In this document: in pieces, positions 16,908 to 24,771 of the stretch
Position numbering within the stretch: position 1 is the stretch's first letter
Layout of the letters: each line of letters opens with the position of its first letter
DNA from: Frankiaceae bacterium
GTDB taxonomy: Bacteria; Actinomycetota; Actinomycetes; Mycobacteriales; SCTD01
Direction of reading: 5' to 3'
Assembly: GCA_016650445.1 (NCBI GenBank)
Contig: JAENVS010000018.1
Location: forward strand, 1 to 64,000
Length of the DNA stretch: 64,000 bases
Notes under the pieces: model-generated
What the model saw: the letters and a program-made list of their open reading frames with translations, nothing else
Database searches by the model: none
Told to the model about the DNA's origin: nothing
Program-made: the position numbers and the translations under genes

Positions 16908-18071
16908 ATGTCCTCGATGCTCGAGCTGCCCCCGGTGCTCGCGGAGCCGATCCCGGCTCCCGTGCCGGCGCAGGCTCCTGCTCACCTGCGCCTGGTCCCC
17001 GACGTCCCCCTCGACTTCGACGAGGCCGTCCGCCGGATCACACCTCGGCTGCAGCGCTACGCCCGCCGCCGGCTCGGCGACGAGCACGAGGCGGAGGAGC
17101 TCGTCCAGGAAGCACTGCTGCGCGCCTACAAGCACGGCGGTCAGCTGCGGACCGAGGACGACCTCATCGCCTGGTGCACCGTCGTCACCGGCCGGCTCGT
17201 CATCGACCGGCTGCGGGTGCGTGGCCGTTCGACGAGCGTCGCCGAGGTCCCCGAGGGCACGCGGGTCGGCCGCGACACCGCCGACGTGGTGGTCGCGCGC
17301 GACGAGGCCCGCATGGCGCTGGACTCGCTCGACGCGATGCCCGCGCGCCAGGCGGCCGTGCTGTGGGCCCGCGAGGTCGAGGGGCAGGCGTACGACGAGA
17401 TCGGCCTGCGCTTCGGCATGACGGAGCCGGCGGTCCGCTCGATCCTGACCCGGGCCCGCAAGGCACTGCGCAAGGAGTACGCCGCACGCGGCGGCACGCT
17501 GCCCGTCGCCGGGCTCGTCGCCCTTGCGCCGTGGGTGAGCGGCCTGCGCTGGGCCGACCGCCTGCGCGCCGCAGCGACCCGGCTGGCCGCCCCCGCTGCG
17601 ATCGGCGCCATGGCGCTGGGTCTGGTGGGCGGCGCGCTGCACTCGCCGCTGTTCGACCGCGATGGCCGTACGCCGAACAGCGTCCAGGCCGTCGTCAGCA
17701 GGCCGGCGGCCAACACCCTCGACCGGCCGGCGCCGGCGCTGCTCGCCGCCGCCGGCACGGCCCCCCACGCCACTGCGCTCACCGTTGCAGCGCCCGGAAG
17801 AGCCCGGGTCAAGACCCTGACCGAGGATGGTCCGGTCACGATCGGGTGCGTCGGCGGCGACTACCGGTCCGGGGTCGGTGCGGGCGCCGGCAACGAAGGA
17901 TGCGCCGGTGCCGACGCGACGGCGAGCATCTACCTGACGCCCACGCTGCCGGACAACCCGACGGGAGTCCGCGAGGTCGGTGTCGAAACCGACAAGGTCG
18001 ACTGCGACGACGTCCCCGACACTGCGCTCACCACCTGCACGTACTCACCCAGCACCGGAGGATCCCGATGA
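16908..18071 (+). CDS. ECF sigma factor fused to a membrane segment and exported C-terminal tail
   Basis: 387 residues. Sigma region 2 (about 38-105) includes RLGDEHEAEELVQEALLRAY. Region 4 (about 140-190) includes EVEGQAYDEIGLRFGMTEPA with the helix-turn-helix. One hydrophobic segment (AAPAAIGAMALGLVGGALH, about 225-245) is followed by a 140-residue Ala/Thr-rich tail with four Cys (TIGCVGG, NEGCAG, KVDCDD, TTCTYS). The tail should be extracytoplasmic. This design suggests a sigma factor tethered to the membrane and possibly released by proteolysis or inhibited by its own tail, without a separate anti-sigma gene. The stop overlaps the next gene's ATG. Confidence 0.8.
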   Translation: MSSMLELPPVLAEPIPAPVPAQAPAHLRLVPDVPLDFDEAVRRITPRLQRYARRRLGDEHEAEELVQEALLRAYKHGGQLRTEDDLIAWCTVVTGRLVIDRLRVRGRSTSVAEVPEGTRVGRDTADVVVARDEARMALDSLDAMPARQAAVLWAREVEGQAYDEIGLRFGMTEPAVRSILTRARKALRKEYAARGGTLPVAGLVALAPWVSGLRWADRLRAAATRLAAPAAIGAMALGLVGGALHSPLFDRDGRTPNSVQAVVSRPAANTLDRPAPALLAAAGTAPHATALTVAAPGRARVKTLTEDGPVTIGCVGGDYRSGVGAGAGNEGCAGADATASIYLTPTLPDNPTGVREVGVETDKVDCDDVPDTALTTCTYSPSTGGSR

Positions 18072-18241
18072 CCCGCGTCCGTCTCGCGCTCTGCTTCGCC
18101 GCGTTCGGCGTGCTCGCCGCGACGGCAGCGCCCGCCCTCGCCGACGATGGCAGCACCCGCGTCTGCGTCAACGCCACCAACGACAAGAACAACCCGGGCA
18201 ACGCCCCGATCTGCGTGTGGGTCCCGCTCAACGCGCGCTGA
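18068..18241 (+). CDS. Tiny secreted peptide (57 aa) coupled to the ECF sigma gene
   Basis: The ATG overlaps the sigma stop (ATGA at 18068-18071), and GGAGGAT lies just upstream, so translation is coupled. A classic signal peptide (RLALCFAAFGVLAATAAPALA, cleavage before DDGS) leaves about 32 residues with two Cys (RVCVNA and PICVWV), likely one disulfide loop. No family is recognised. Being encoded with a membrane-tethered sigma factor, it could be its signal, its target or a regulon product. The last codons and stop are part of a 26-bp repeat found again at 18496-18521. Confidence 0.7.
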   Translation: MTRVRLALCFAAFGVLAATAAPALADDGSTRVCVNATNDKNNPGNAPICVWVPLNAR

Positions 18242-18251
18242 GTTCGGCAGC
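18226..18251 (+). repeat. 26-bp direct repeat, copy 1
   Basis: GCTCAACGCGCGCTGAGTTC and the next six bases (GGCAGC) recur exactly at 18496-18521, 270 bp away. Copy 1 spans the end of the small-peptide gene, so the second copy marks a duplication that carried the gene's 3' end. Confidence 0.85.
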
Positions 18252-18257
18252 AAGGTC

Positions 18258-18481
18258 GGATACGTGGTTGGCAAATCAGCACGCCAGGACCACAAGAAGC
18301 GGCACCTCTCTGCTCCCCGGGATCGCCCGCCGTACGGATGAAATCGGAGCGTGCCGCGCCTGAGGGGCTCCGATTTGATCCGTACGGCGGCCTGAACGAG
18401 GCACGTAGAAGGCCGGTTCCCGGTGGTGCGCGTGTCGGACCAGCAGCGGAACTTCGACGGGCGAGTTACCAACCCTCATCC
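18258..18481. repeat. Palindromic MITE-like element, copy 1
   Basis: A central inverted repeat of 24 bp per arm with one mismatch (18327-18350 and 18367-18390, core CCGTACGGATGAAATCGG) surrounds a 16-nt loop. The outer ends (GGATACGTGGTTGGC from 18258, and the reverse complement of 18458-18481, GGATGAGGGTTGGT) are imperfect inverted repeats, giving an element of about 224 bp. No ORF is inside. It could be a miniature element or a structured RNA/terminator. Confidence 0.5.
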
Positions 18482-18495
18482 GGGCTTCCTGTCGA

Positions 18496-18640
18496 GCTCA
18501 ACGCGCGCTGAGTTCGGCAGCGAACGTCGATGAGGGTGCGTCAAGCCGAGCACGTGGCGGTGCCCGGGGCACCGTACGGGTCACATCGGAGCCCCGAGGC
18601 ACGCAACGTGCCGATTTCAACCGTATGGACGGCGGGCGGA
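18496..18640. repeat. 26-bp repeat copy 2 followed by degenerate palindromic element copy 2
   Basis: It starts with the exact 26-bp repeat (18496-18521), continues with GATGAGGGT, which resembles an end of copy 1, and contains arms CCGTACGGGTCACATCGG (18572-18589) and CCGATTTCAACCGTATGG (18611-18628) that match 14 of 18 positions. It is the same family as copy 1 but more decayed. Confidence 0.5.
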
Positions 18641-18758
18641 CGGTGGACCGTGCGCCGGGGGCGCCGTTCTCGAGATCTCCACCGTCCCTCCGAGCTTGCT
18701 GCCGACCCCACCCCGAGGTAATGACCGGCCGTCGCCGCAGACGGCGTGGTCGGCTGCC

Positions 18759-18959
18759 TCAGCCGGCCTTCTGCTGGCTTGGCGCTTCGACGCGCGGGGT
18801 CGGGACGGGTGCCTGCAGAGCCTGACGGAACTTCTCGTACGCCAGCACCGAGTCCTTGGCCGCCACCGGCCGCCGGGTCCGGCCGGCCCAGGCCGTCCAC
18901 GCAACCGCCGCGAGCGTCGCGACGGGCACCGGCAGCAGCCAGACGAGCCAGGCGGGCAT
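18759..18959 (-). CDS. Small single-pass membrane protein (66 aa)
   Basis: From the ATG at 18959 the protein begins MPAWLVWLLPVPVATLAAVA, one membrane helix, followed by a basic stretch (WAGRTRRPVAAKDSVLAYEK) and a short cytosolic helix, FRQALQAPVP. An in-frame start 14 codons upstream exists but adds unconserved-looking sequence. It is codirectional with moaE, about 100 bp downstream of it. Similar small proteins occur widely in actinobacteria, with no assigned function. Confidence 0.65.
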   Translation of the reverse strand: MPAWLVWLLPVPVATLAAVAWTAWAGRTRRPVAAKDSVLAYEKFRQALQAPVPTPRVEAPSQQKAG

Positions 18960-19059
18960 CCGCGCTCCGAGGGGCTCCGAGGGGGATCGGGACGCCGTCA
19001 CTGTAGACCTCGCGGGTCCGCCTGAGGCGGTGTTCGCAGCCGTGTTCCGATCCGTGTTC

Positions 19060-19482
19060 CTACGGCGAGCCGACCCACTCCTCGTCGCCCTCGGCGAACA
19101 CCTGCCGCTTCCAGATCGGCACGGTCTCCTTGAGGTCGTCGATCAGCCGGCGGGCGGCTTCGAAGGCCTGGTCGCGGTGCGCCGCGGCCGCGGCGACGAC
19201 GACGGCGACATCGCCGACCTGGAGCAGACCGACCCGGTGCAGCGCGGCAACGGCGCACACCGGCAGGTCCGCGACGACGGCCTCCGCGACTCGGCGCAGA
19301 GCGGCTTCGGCGTCGGGGTGGGCGACGTACTCGAGGGCCGTCACGCCGCGACCGCCGTCGCTGTCACGGACCCGGCCGGTGAACGTCACGACCCCGCCGG
19401 CGCCGGCGTCGTCGACGGCCGCGAGCAATTCACCCGGGTCGATCGCGGTCTCCCGAAGACCCAGCAACCGCACGACGCTCAT
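19060..19482 (-). CDS. moaE: Molybdopterin synthase catalytic subunit MoaE
   Basis: 140 residues, the usual MoaE length. It has GGVVTFTGRVRDSDGGRGVT near the N-terminus (substrate-loop Arg) and LKETVPIWKRQVFAEGDEEW at the C-terminus with the conserved Lys residues of the active site. MoaE transfers sulfur from MoaD thiocarboxylate to cyclic pyranopterin monophosphate to make molybdopterin. MoaD and other moa genes are not in the window. It is divergent from the DUF2342 gene. Confidence 0.93.
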   Translation of the reverse strand: MSVVRLLGLRETAIDPGELLAAVDDAGAGGVVTFTGRVRDSDGGRGVTALEYVAHPDAEAALRRVAEAVVADLPVCAVAALHRVGLLQVGDVAVVVAAAAAHRDQAFEAARRLIDDLKETVPIWKRQVFAEGDEEWVGSP

Positions 19483-19561
19483 ACGCCCTGAGGTTAGAGC
19501 CCGCGCCGCCGGATCACGTTGCGACCGCGACTAGCGTTGCCCTCATGGAAGGAAGAGTCCG

Positions 19562-20932
19562 GTGACGGGTCCGCCGTTCGGCTTCGGGCCGTCCGACCGG
19601 TCCGATGATCCCGGCGACGAGGGTGAGGACGACCCACTCGGCCTGGGCAAGATGCTCGGCGGGCTGTTCGGCTCGGCCGGCGGCGGTGACGTGCTCGGCC
19701 AGCTGACGTCGCTGATGTCGTGGTCCGGCGGACCGGTCAACTGGGATCTGGCGACGTCGATCGCCACGACGGCGGAGGGCGCTGACGGCGTCGAGCCCGA
19801 CGTGACGGCCGAGCAGGCGCGTGAGGTCGCCGATGCCTGCCGCCTCGCCGACCTGTGGCTCGAGCCGCTGACGACGCTGCCCGGATCCGGTGGCGAGGGC
19901 CAGGCATGGACCCGGCTCGGATGGCTCGCCGCGACCCAGCCGGCGTGGCGCCAGCTCGTCGACCCCGTCGCGGGTCGCGTCGTGACCGCGATGGGGACAG
20001 CGATGGAGCACGGGATGGCCGACGGCTTCGGAGGAGCGGTCCCGCCCGAGCTGCAGGGCATGCTCGCGGGCGCCGGTCCGCTCAAAGGCGTGATGGAGCA
20101 GGTCGGCGGCTTCGTCTTCGGGGCGCAGGTCGGGCAGGCGCTCGGCGCCCTCGCGCGGGAGGTCCTGGCATCGACCGAGGTCGGGCTGCCGCTGGGAGAG
20201 CCCGGGCGCCCGGCGCTCGTTCCCGCCAACATCGCGTCGTTCAGCGCCGGGCTCGAGGTGCCCGCCGGGGAGGTGCGCCTCTACCTCGCCCTGCGGGAGT
20301 GCGCGCACCAGCGGCTGTTCGCGCACGTGCCGTGGCTGAAGGCCCACCTGTACGACGCGGTCGACGCCTACGCCCGCGGCATCGAGGTGGATCCGGCCGC
20401 TATCGAGCGGGCCGTCGGGTCGCTGGACCCGAGCGACCCCGAGAGCCTGCAGCGGGCGATGGGCGAGGGTGTGTTCGAGCTGCAACCCACCGAGGCGCAG
20501 CAGGCCGCGCTGGCGAGACTGGAGACGGCACTCGCGCTCGTCGAGGGCTGGGTCGACACCGTCGTCGATGCCGCGGCGCGTGGCCCGCTGGCGTCCGCAC
20601 CGGCGCTGCGGGAGACCGTCCGCCGCCGGCGCGCGTCCGGCGGCCCGGCCGAGCAGACGTTCGCCACCCTCGTCGGGCTGCAGCTGCGTCCCCGCCGGCT
20701 GCGCGAGGCGGCGGCGCTGTGGGCTGCGGTCGAAGACGCCCGAGGCATCGAGGGCCGGGACGCCCTGTGGGTGCACCCCGACCTGCTCCCCTCGGCGGCC
20801 GACCTCGACGACCCGGCGGCGTTCGTGCGGCGCACCGGCGCCGGCGGCTCCGGCGGGAGCCAGGACAGCGGCACCGACTGGGACGCCGAGCTACGCGGCC
20901 TGGGCGACCGGCCCGAGACCGACGGCGCCTGA
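19562..20932 (+). CDS. DUF2342 putative zinc-dependent metalloprotease
   Basis: 456 residues from a GTG with GGAAGGAAG upstream. The Gly/Asp-rich N-terminus (GKMLGGLFGSAGGGDVLGQL) and the conserved LGWLAATQPAWRQLVDPVAG, VFGAQVGQALGALAREVL and ALRECAHQRLFAHVPWLKAH are typical of this actinobacterial family, sometimes labelled coenzyme F420-associated hydrolase. ECAHQRLFAH is the presumed metal-binding helix. It corresponds to Rv3195 in the syntenic M. tuberculosis locus. Substrate unknown. Confidence 0.85.
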   Translation: MTGPPFGFGPSDRSDDPGDEGEDDPLGLGKMLGGLFGSAGGGDVLGQLTSLMSWSGGPVNWDLATSIATTAEGADGVEPDVTAEQAREVADACRLADLWLEPLTTLPGSGGEGQAWTRLGWLAATQPAWRQLVDPVAGRVVTAMGTAMEHGMADGFGGAVPPELQGMLAGAGPLKGVMEQVGGFVFGAQVGQALGALAREVLASTEVGLPLGEPGRPALVPANIASFSAGLEVPAGEVRLYLALRECAHQRLFAHVPWLKAHLYDAVDAYARGIEVDPAAIERAVGSLDPSDPESLQRAMGEGVFELQPTEAQQAALARLETALALVEGWVDTVVDAAARGPLASAPALRETVRRRRASGGPAEQTFATLVGLQLRPRRLREAAALWAAVEDARGIEGRDALWVHPDLLPSAADLDDPAAFVRRTGAGGSGGSQDSGTDWDAELRGLGDRPETDGA

Positions 20933-20976
20933 CGCTGCCGGACCCGCCCTTGCCTGACCCTGTCCGGCCGGCGGGG

Positions 20977-21510
20977 TCACTCGTCCGACAGCTCAAGGGA
21001 GGCGGCGACCGCCACCCCCTCGAGGAAGCCGCGAGCCCGCTCGGTGCGGGGGTAGCGGCCGACCAGCGCCCAGAACGCCGGGTCGTGCCCGGGCTGCAGC
21101 AGGTGCGCGAGCTCGTGGACCAGCACGTAGTCGACGACCCAGTCGGGCATGCCCTGGAGCCGGTTCGAGAGCCGGATGGTGCCGTCCGCCGGTGTGCAGG
21201 AGCCCCATCGGCCGTTCTGCCGCGCCGACCACGCCACGCTGACCGGAATGGCCTGGCCGTCCAGGTAGCGCAGGCTCAACCGGGCGGCACGCTCCTGAAG
21301 CTCGTCACTGCCGGGCCGGCGGCGCGCGTCCTGGCGGTCCAGGCGGCCGAGCATCTCGACCACCCAGCGGTCCTCATCGGCCCTGGACATGCGTCCCGGC
21401 AGCATCACGATCGTGCGGCCGTCCTGCCGGTACGCCGACACCGTCTGACGACGCCGGTCGCTCCGGACGACCTCCACCCCGTCGGGGCGAGTACGGCGCA
21501 CGGGAGGCAC
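20977..21510 (-). CDS. YgjP/SprT-like metal-dependent hydrolase (M48-like)
   Basis: 177 residues with the hallmark RWGSCTPADGTIRLSNRL followed by VVDYVLVHELAHLLQPGHDP, giving an HExxH zinc site plus a downstream His. The family (DUF45/WLM) is common but poorly characterised; it probably comprises soluble metallopeptidases. It is convergent with the DUF2342 gene with a 44-bp gap. Confidence 0.9.
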   Translation of the reverse strand: MPPVRRTRPDGVEVVRSDRRRQTVSAYRQDGRTIVMLPGRMSRADEDRWVVEMLGRLDRQDARRRPGSDELQERAARLSLRYLDGQAIPVSVAWSARQNGRWGSCTPADGTIRLSNRLQGMPDWVVDYVLVHELAHLLQPGHDPAFWALVGRYPRTERARGFLEGVAVAASLELSDE

Positions 21511-21553
21511 ATACAGAACGCTAAGGCTCGATCACCCTCTGACGTGGACGACC

Positions 21554-21583
21554 CGCCGAAGCGCCGTCGCCGGCGTTTCGGCG
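21554..21583. terminator. Strong GC hairpin
   Basis: CGCCGAAGCGCCG (21554-21566) pairs with CGGCGTTTCGGCG (21571-21583) around TCGC, with one G-T pair. It lies upstream of the YgjP-like gene and probably insulates it from transcription coming from the right. Confidence 0.6.
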
Positions 21584-21910
21584 GCCCACCCCGGTGAGGC
21601 GACTGGCACCGGCCCGACTTTTCTTTTCTCCACAGGGTGGGACAACTCTTTGCGCAGGTCAGCGGGCCACTTCGGAACGTGTCCACATCTTGCTGCACAG
21701 GCTCGTGCGGACGGTCTCCACAGGGACACGCCCGGGTGTCCCCACCCTGTCCACACCCGCGTCCACAGGCCCGGCACCGCCGCCGTTGACGGTCGTCCGA
21801 CGGGGCTCGTAGCGTCGCCGCCGACGGAGCCCCCGGGACTGTTGGAACCGCTCGCAAGGGGAAGGCGAGCGGATCCGGCGGGACCGGGGGCGCCGCCGTT
21901 CCCGGCCCGG
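21584..21910. other. Intergenic with clustered DnaA-box-like TCCACA motifs, no gene
   Basis: Five same-orientation 9-mers ending in CCACA lie within 142 bp: TTCTCCACA 21626-21634, GTGTCCACA 21679-21687, GTCTCCACA 21714-21722, CTGTCCACA 21747-21755 and GCGTCCACA 21759-21767. The actinobacterial DnaA box is TTGTCCACA. GGGACAAC (opposite strand GTTGTCCC) adds another partial match. No AT-rich unwinding element is seen, so this is not an origin by itself. Confidence 0.4.
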
Positions 21911-22699
21911 CTAGGTGCCGGTGAAGACGGCGGGGCGCTTCTCGGCTTTCGCCCGCAGGCCCTCCTGCAGGTCGGCCGTCGCCAGCGTGACCGGCTGCGC
22001 CAGCGCCTCCCACTGCAGCGCGTCGGCGTACGACGCATGCCCGCCGTTCGCCAGCGCCACCTTGTGCAGCCGCTGGGCCACCGGCGCGCCGGCCGCGACG
22101 GCGCGGGCCTGGACGAGCGCCGACTCCAGCAGGGACGCGTCGTCGTACACCGCGCTGCACAGCCCCAGCCGCAGCATCTCGGCCGCGTCGATCACCCGAC
22201 CGGTGAGCAGCAGCTCGCGCGCGGCGGCCGGCCCGACGATCTCGGGGAGCAGGAACGTGGTCGCCATCCCCGCGTGCATGCCGAGCTGCGCGAACGGCAC
22301 CGTGAGCTTGGCAGACGCTCCGGCGTACCGGATGTCGCACGACATGGCCAGGCAGGCGCCCGCGCCGACCGCGGCGCCGTTCAGCGCGGCGATCGACGGC
22401 ACATCGAGGGCCCGCAACGACAGCCACGTCTCGTAGAACGGCAGCATCCGGTCGCGCAGGGCGTCGACGGTCGCGTCGGGCTCCGAGGCGAGCCAGCCCA
22501 GGTCGCCGCCGGCGCAGAACGCGCGGCCCTCACCCGTCACGACGACGCACCGCACCGTCCGGTCGCGGCGTAGCCCGTCGACCGCCGCTGCCCAAGCCGT
22601 CGTCAGCTCGGCCGTCATGGCGTTGCGGACGTCGGGCAGCGCCAGCGTCAGGACGACGACGTGGTCGCCGTCCCGCTCGACACGAAGGGGACCGGACAC
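21911..22699 (-). CDS. Enoyl-CoA hydratase/isomerase family protein
   Basis: 262 residues of the crotonase fold. The oxyanion-hole segments are AFCAGGDLGWLA and AALNGAAVGAGACLAMSCDI, and the C-terminal helix region is LQEGLRAKAEKRPAVFTG. The usual catalytic acidic region (MATTFLLPEIVG, AARELLLTG) is partly conserved, consistent with a fatty-acyl-CoA hydratase or isomerase of unknown specificity. No other beta-oxidation gene is adjacent. It is divergent from the S8 protease. Confidence 0.88.
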   Translation of the reverse strand: MSGPLRVERDGDHVVVLTLALPDVRNAMTAELTTAWAAAVDGLRRDRTVRCVVVTGEGRAFCAGGDLGWLASEPDATVDALRDRMLPFYETWLSLRALDVPSIAALNGAAVGAGACLAMSCDIRYAGASAKLTVPFAQLGMHAGMATTFLLPEIVGPAAARELLLTGRVIDAAEMLRLGLCSAVYDDASLLESALVQARAVAAGAPVAQRLHKVALANGGHASYADALQWEALAQPVTLATADLQEGLRAKAEKRPAVFTGT

Positions 22700-22880
22700 G
22701 CTGCTCCTCAGGGCTGCCCGGCGGACGCCGGATCCGCCGCTGGGCGGTGTCGCAGGCTACCGAGCCACCCCGCGGAGCAGTCCCTGTCACCCGTTCGGGT
22801 GGCGGTAACGACCCTCCCGGGTCCCGAGACATGTAGAGCGACATCTGTCGTTGCATCCAAAACCGGACAGGACGAGGTCC

Positions 22881-24689
22881 ATGCACCCCACGGCCACGCA
22901 GGCGATCTCGCGCACCGCCGCGCTGCTCGCCGTTGCGCTCGCTGCGACGGGGGTGGCCGCCGTCCCGGCCGGCTCCGCGGCAGCGCCCGCGTCGCGCGTG
23001 GTCGTCACGTCCCTCGCCGGCGACGTCGCATCCGCGGCGCGCGCGGTCCAGGCCGCGGGCGGCACCGTCCTTGACCGGCTTTCGCTCATCGGCGGCGTCA
23101 GCGCGTCGCTCCCGCGCGGCAGCGTGCTCGCGCCCTCGTTCCGCGTCGTCCCGGACAGCCCGCTGAGCGTGACCGGCAGCGACGACACGTCCGCCTCTCT
23201 CGCGACCGGCGTCCGCGCGGCCCTCGGGCTCGGCGCGCCGTCGGGCGAGGGCGCCGGCATCACCGTCGCGGTCGTCGACACCGGCGTCGCCGAGGTCGCG
23301 GACCTCGCCGGTCGCGTGCGCCACGTCAACGTCAGCGGCGCGCCGGACGGCGACGGCTACGGCCACGGCACCTTCGTCTCGGGTCTGGTCGCCGGTGACG
23401 GCACCAGCTCGAACGGCGCGTACGCCGGCGTCGCACCGGCGGCCCGGATCCTCGACGTCAAGGTCGCCGACGACAACGGCCGCACCGACCTCGTCACCGT
23501 GCTGAAGGGCCTGCAGGCCATCGCCGCCGACAAGAGCGTCGACGTCGTCAACCTGTCGCTGTCGTCCGGCAGCCCGCTGCCCTACCAGATCGACCCGCTG
23601 AGCGCGGCGCTCGAGGGCCTGTGGCGTCGCGGTGTCACCGTCGTCGTCCCGGCCGGCAACGACGGCCCCACGGCCGGCACCATTGCCTCCCCCGGTACCG
23701 ACCCGGTCCTGCTCACCGCCGGCGGCCTCGACGTCCACGGCACCGCGACGACGGCCGATGACACGGTCGCCGAGTGGTCCGGACGCGGTCCCGCCCCGCA
23801 GGGCGTGCAGAAGCCCGACCTCGTCGCTCCGGGCGCGCACGTCGTGTCGCTGCGCGTCGCCGGCAGCACCATCGACCGCGACAACCCGCAGGGCCGCGTC
23901 GGCACCGGCTACTTCAAGGGCTCCGGTACGTCGTTCTCCACCGCCGCGACCGCCGGCGCCGTCGCCGCCCTTCTCGATGCACGGCCGGGTCTGAGCCCCG
24001 ACCGCGTCAAGGCCCTGCTCAAGAACACCGCCACGAACGGCGCCGCCCTCGGCGGACCCGACGCGGCCGGAGCCGGTGCGCTCGACCTCGACGCGGCGTA
24101 CGACGGCACGGTCGGCAAGGCCAACAGCGGCGTCGGCGGCGAGATCATCCCCGGCTCACCGGCCGCCTGGGCAGCGTTCCTCGACGCGCTGCTGCGCGGC
24201 GACGAGGAGACCGCCGCGAGCAGCTGGTCGAAGCTGTCGCAGGCCGCGCGCAACTGGGCCGCGAGCAGCTGGTCGAGCCTGGACGTCGAGGCCCGCAACT
24301 GGGCGGCGCGCAACTGGGCCGCCCGCAACTGGGCCGGCGCGACCGTCGAGGAGTGGGCCGCACGCAACTGGGCGGCGCGCAACTGGGCCGCGCGCAACTG
24401 GGCCGACAGCGACTGGTCGGCCAGCAGCTGGTCGGCGGGCAACTGGGCCGCCGGCAACTGGGCAGCGAGCAGCTGGTCGGCGGGCAACTGGGCCGCCGGC
24501 AACTGGGCCACCGCGGACTGGTCCGCCGGCAACTGGGCGGCCAGCAGCTGGTCGTCGCGCAACTGGGCCGCGGGCAACTGGGCCGCGGGCAACTGGGCCG
24601 CCGGCAACTGGGCCGCCGGCAACTGGACCGCAGGCAACTGGGCCGCGAGCAGCTGGTCGGCCCGCAACTGGTCCGCGACCTGGCGCTAA
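22881..24689 (+). CDS. Secreted S8 (subtilisin-like) serine protease with tryptophan-pentad repeat tail
   Basis: 602 residues from the ATG at 22881 (ribosome site GACGAGG), with a signal peptide ending near AGSAAA. The catalytic triad is complete: Asp133 (VAVVDTGV), His162 (GYGHGTFVSG) and Ser351 (GSGTSFSTAA). The oxyanion Asn is in VVPAGNDGPT. After residue about 440 a tail of about 165 residues consists of roughly 28 five-residue units centred on Trp (RNWAA, GNWAA, SSWSA). The spacing of Trp is nearly always exactly five. The tail may form a solenoid or bind the envelope. It is followed 82 bp later by a sensor kinase gene. Confidence 0.9.
   Translation: MHPTATQAISRTAALLAVALAATGVAAVPAGSAAAPASRVVVTSLAGDVASAARAVQAAGGTVLDRLSLIGGVSASLPRGSVLAPSFRVVPDSPLSVTGSDDTSASLATGVRAALGLGAPSGEGAGITVAVVDTGVAEVADLAGRVRHVNVSGAPDGDGYGHGTFVSGLVAGDGTSSNGAYAGVAPAARILDVKVADDNGRTDLVTVLKGLQAIAADKSVDVVNLSLSSGSPLPYQIDPLSAALEGLWRRGVTVVVPAGNDGPTAGTIASPGTDPVLLTAGGLDVHGTATTADDTVAEWSGRGPAPQGVQKPDLVAPGAHVVSLRVAGSTIDRDNPQGRVGTGYFKGSGTSFSTAATAGAVAALLDARPGLSPDRVKALLKNTATNGAALGGPDAAGAGALDLDAAYDGTVGKANSGVGGEIIPGSPAAWAAFLDALLRGDEETAASSWSKLSQAARNWAASSWSSLDVEARNWAARNWAARNWAGATVEEWAARNWAARNWAARNWADSDWSASSWSAGNWAAGNWAASSWSAGNWAAGNWATADWSAGNWAASSWSSRNWAAGNWAAGNWAAGNWAAGNWTAGNWAASSWSARNWSATWR
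24218..24686 (+). repeat. 15-bp-periodic coding repeats (W-pentads)
   Basis: The DNA repeats variants of GGCAACTGGGCCGCC every 15 bp, encoding the Trp pentads of the S8 protease. The repeat creates long open frames on the opposite strand that are not genes. Confidence 0.85.
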
Positions 24690-24771
24690 GCACGACGACA
24701 GACCTGCCGATAACAGGTCCGACGGTCCGTGCTGAGCACAGCGCGGACATCCGTGCTCTGAGGAGGTAGAC

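Noticed and set aside
21584-21910. Chromosomal replication origin
   Set aside because: There is no AT-rich unwinding region, no dnaA or dnaN nearby, and the boxes are imperfect.
22851-22880. Upstream TTG start for the S8 protease
   Set aside because: The ATG at 22881 has a ribosome site and gives a normal signal peptide.
23909-24667. Minus-strand frame encoding PAAQL-type repeats
   Set aside because: It is only the antisense reading of the Trp-pentad repeats of the S8 protease.
24218-24686. Possible CRISPR-like array
   Set aside because: The period is 15 bp, in-frame and coding; there are no spacers and no cas genes.
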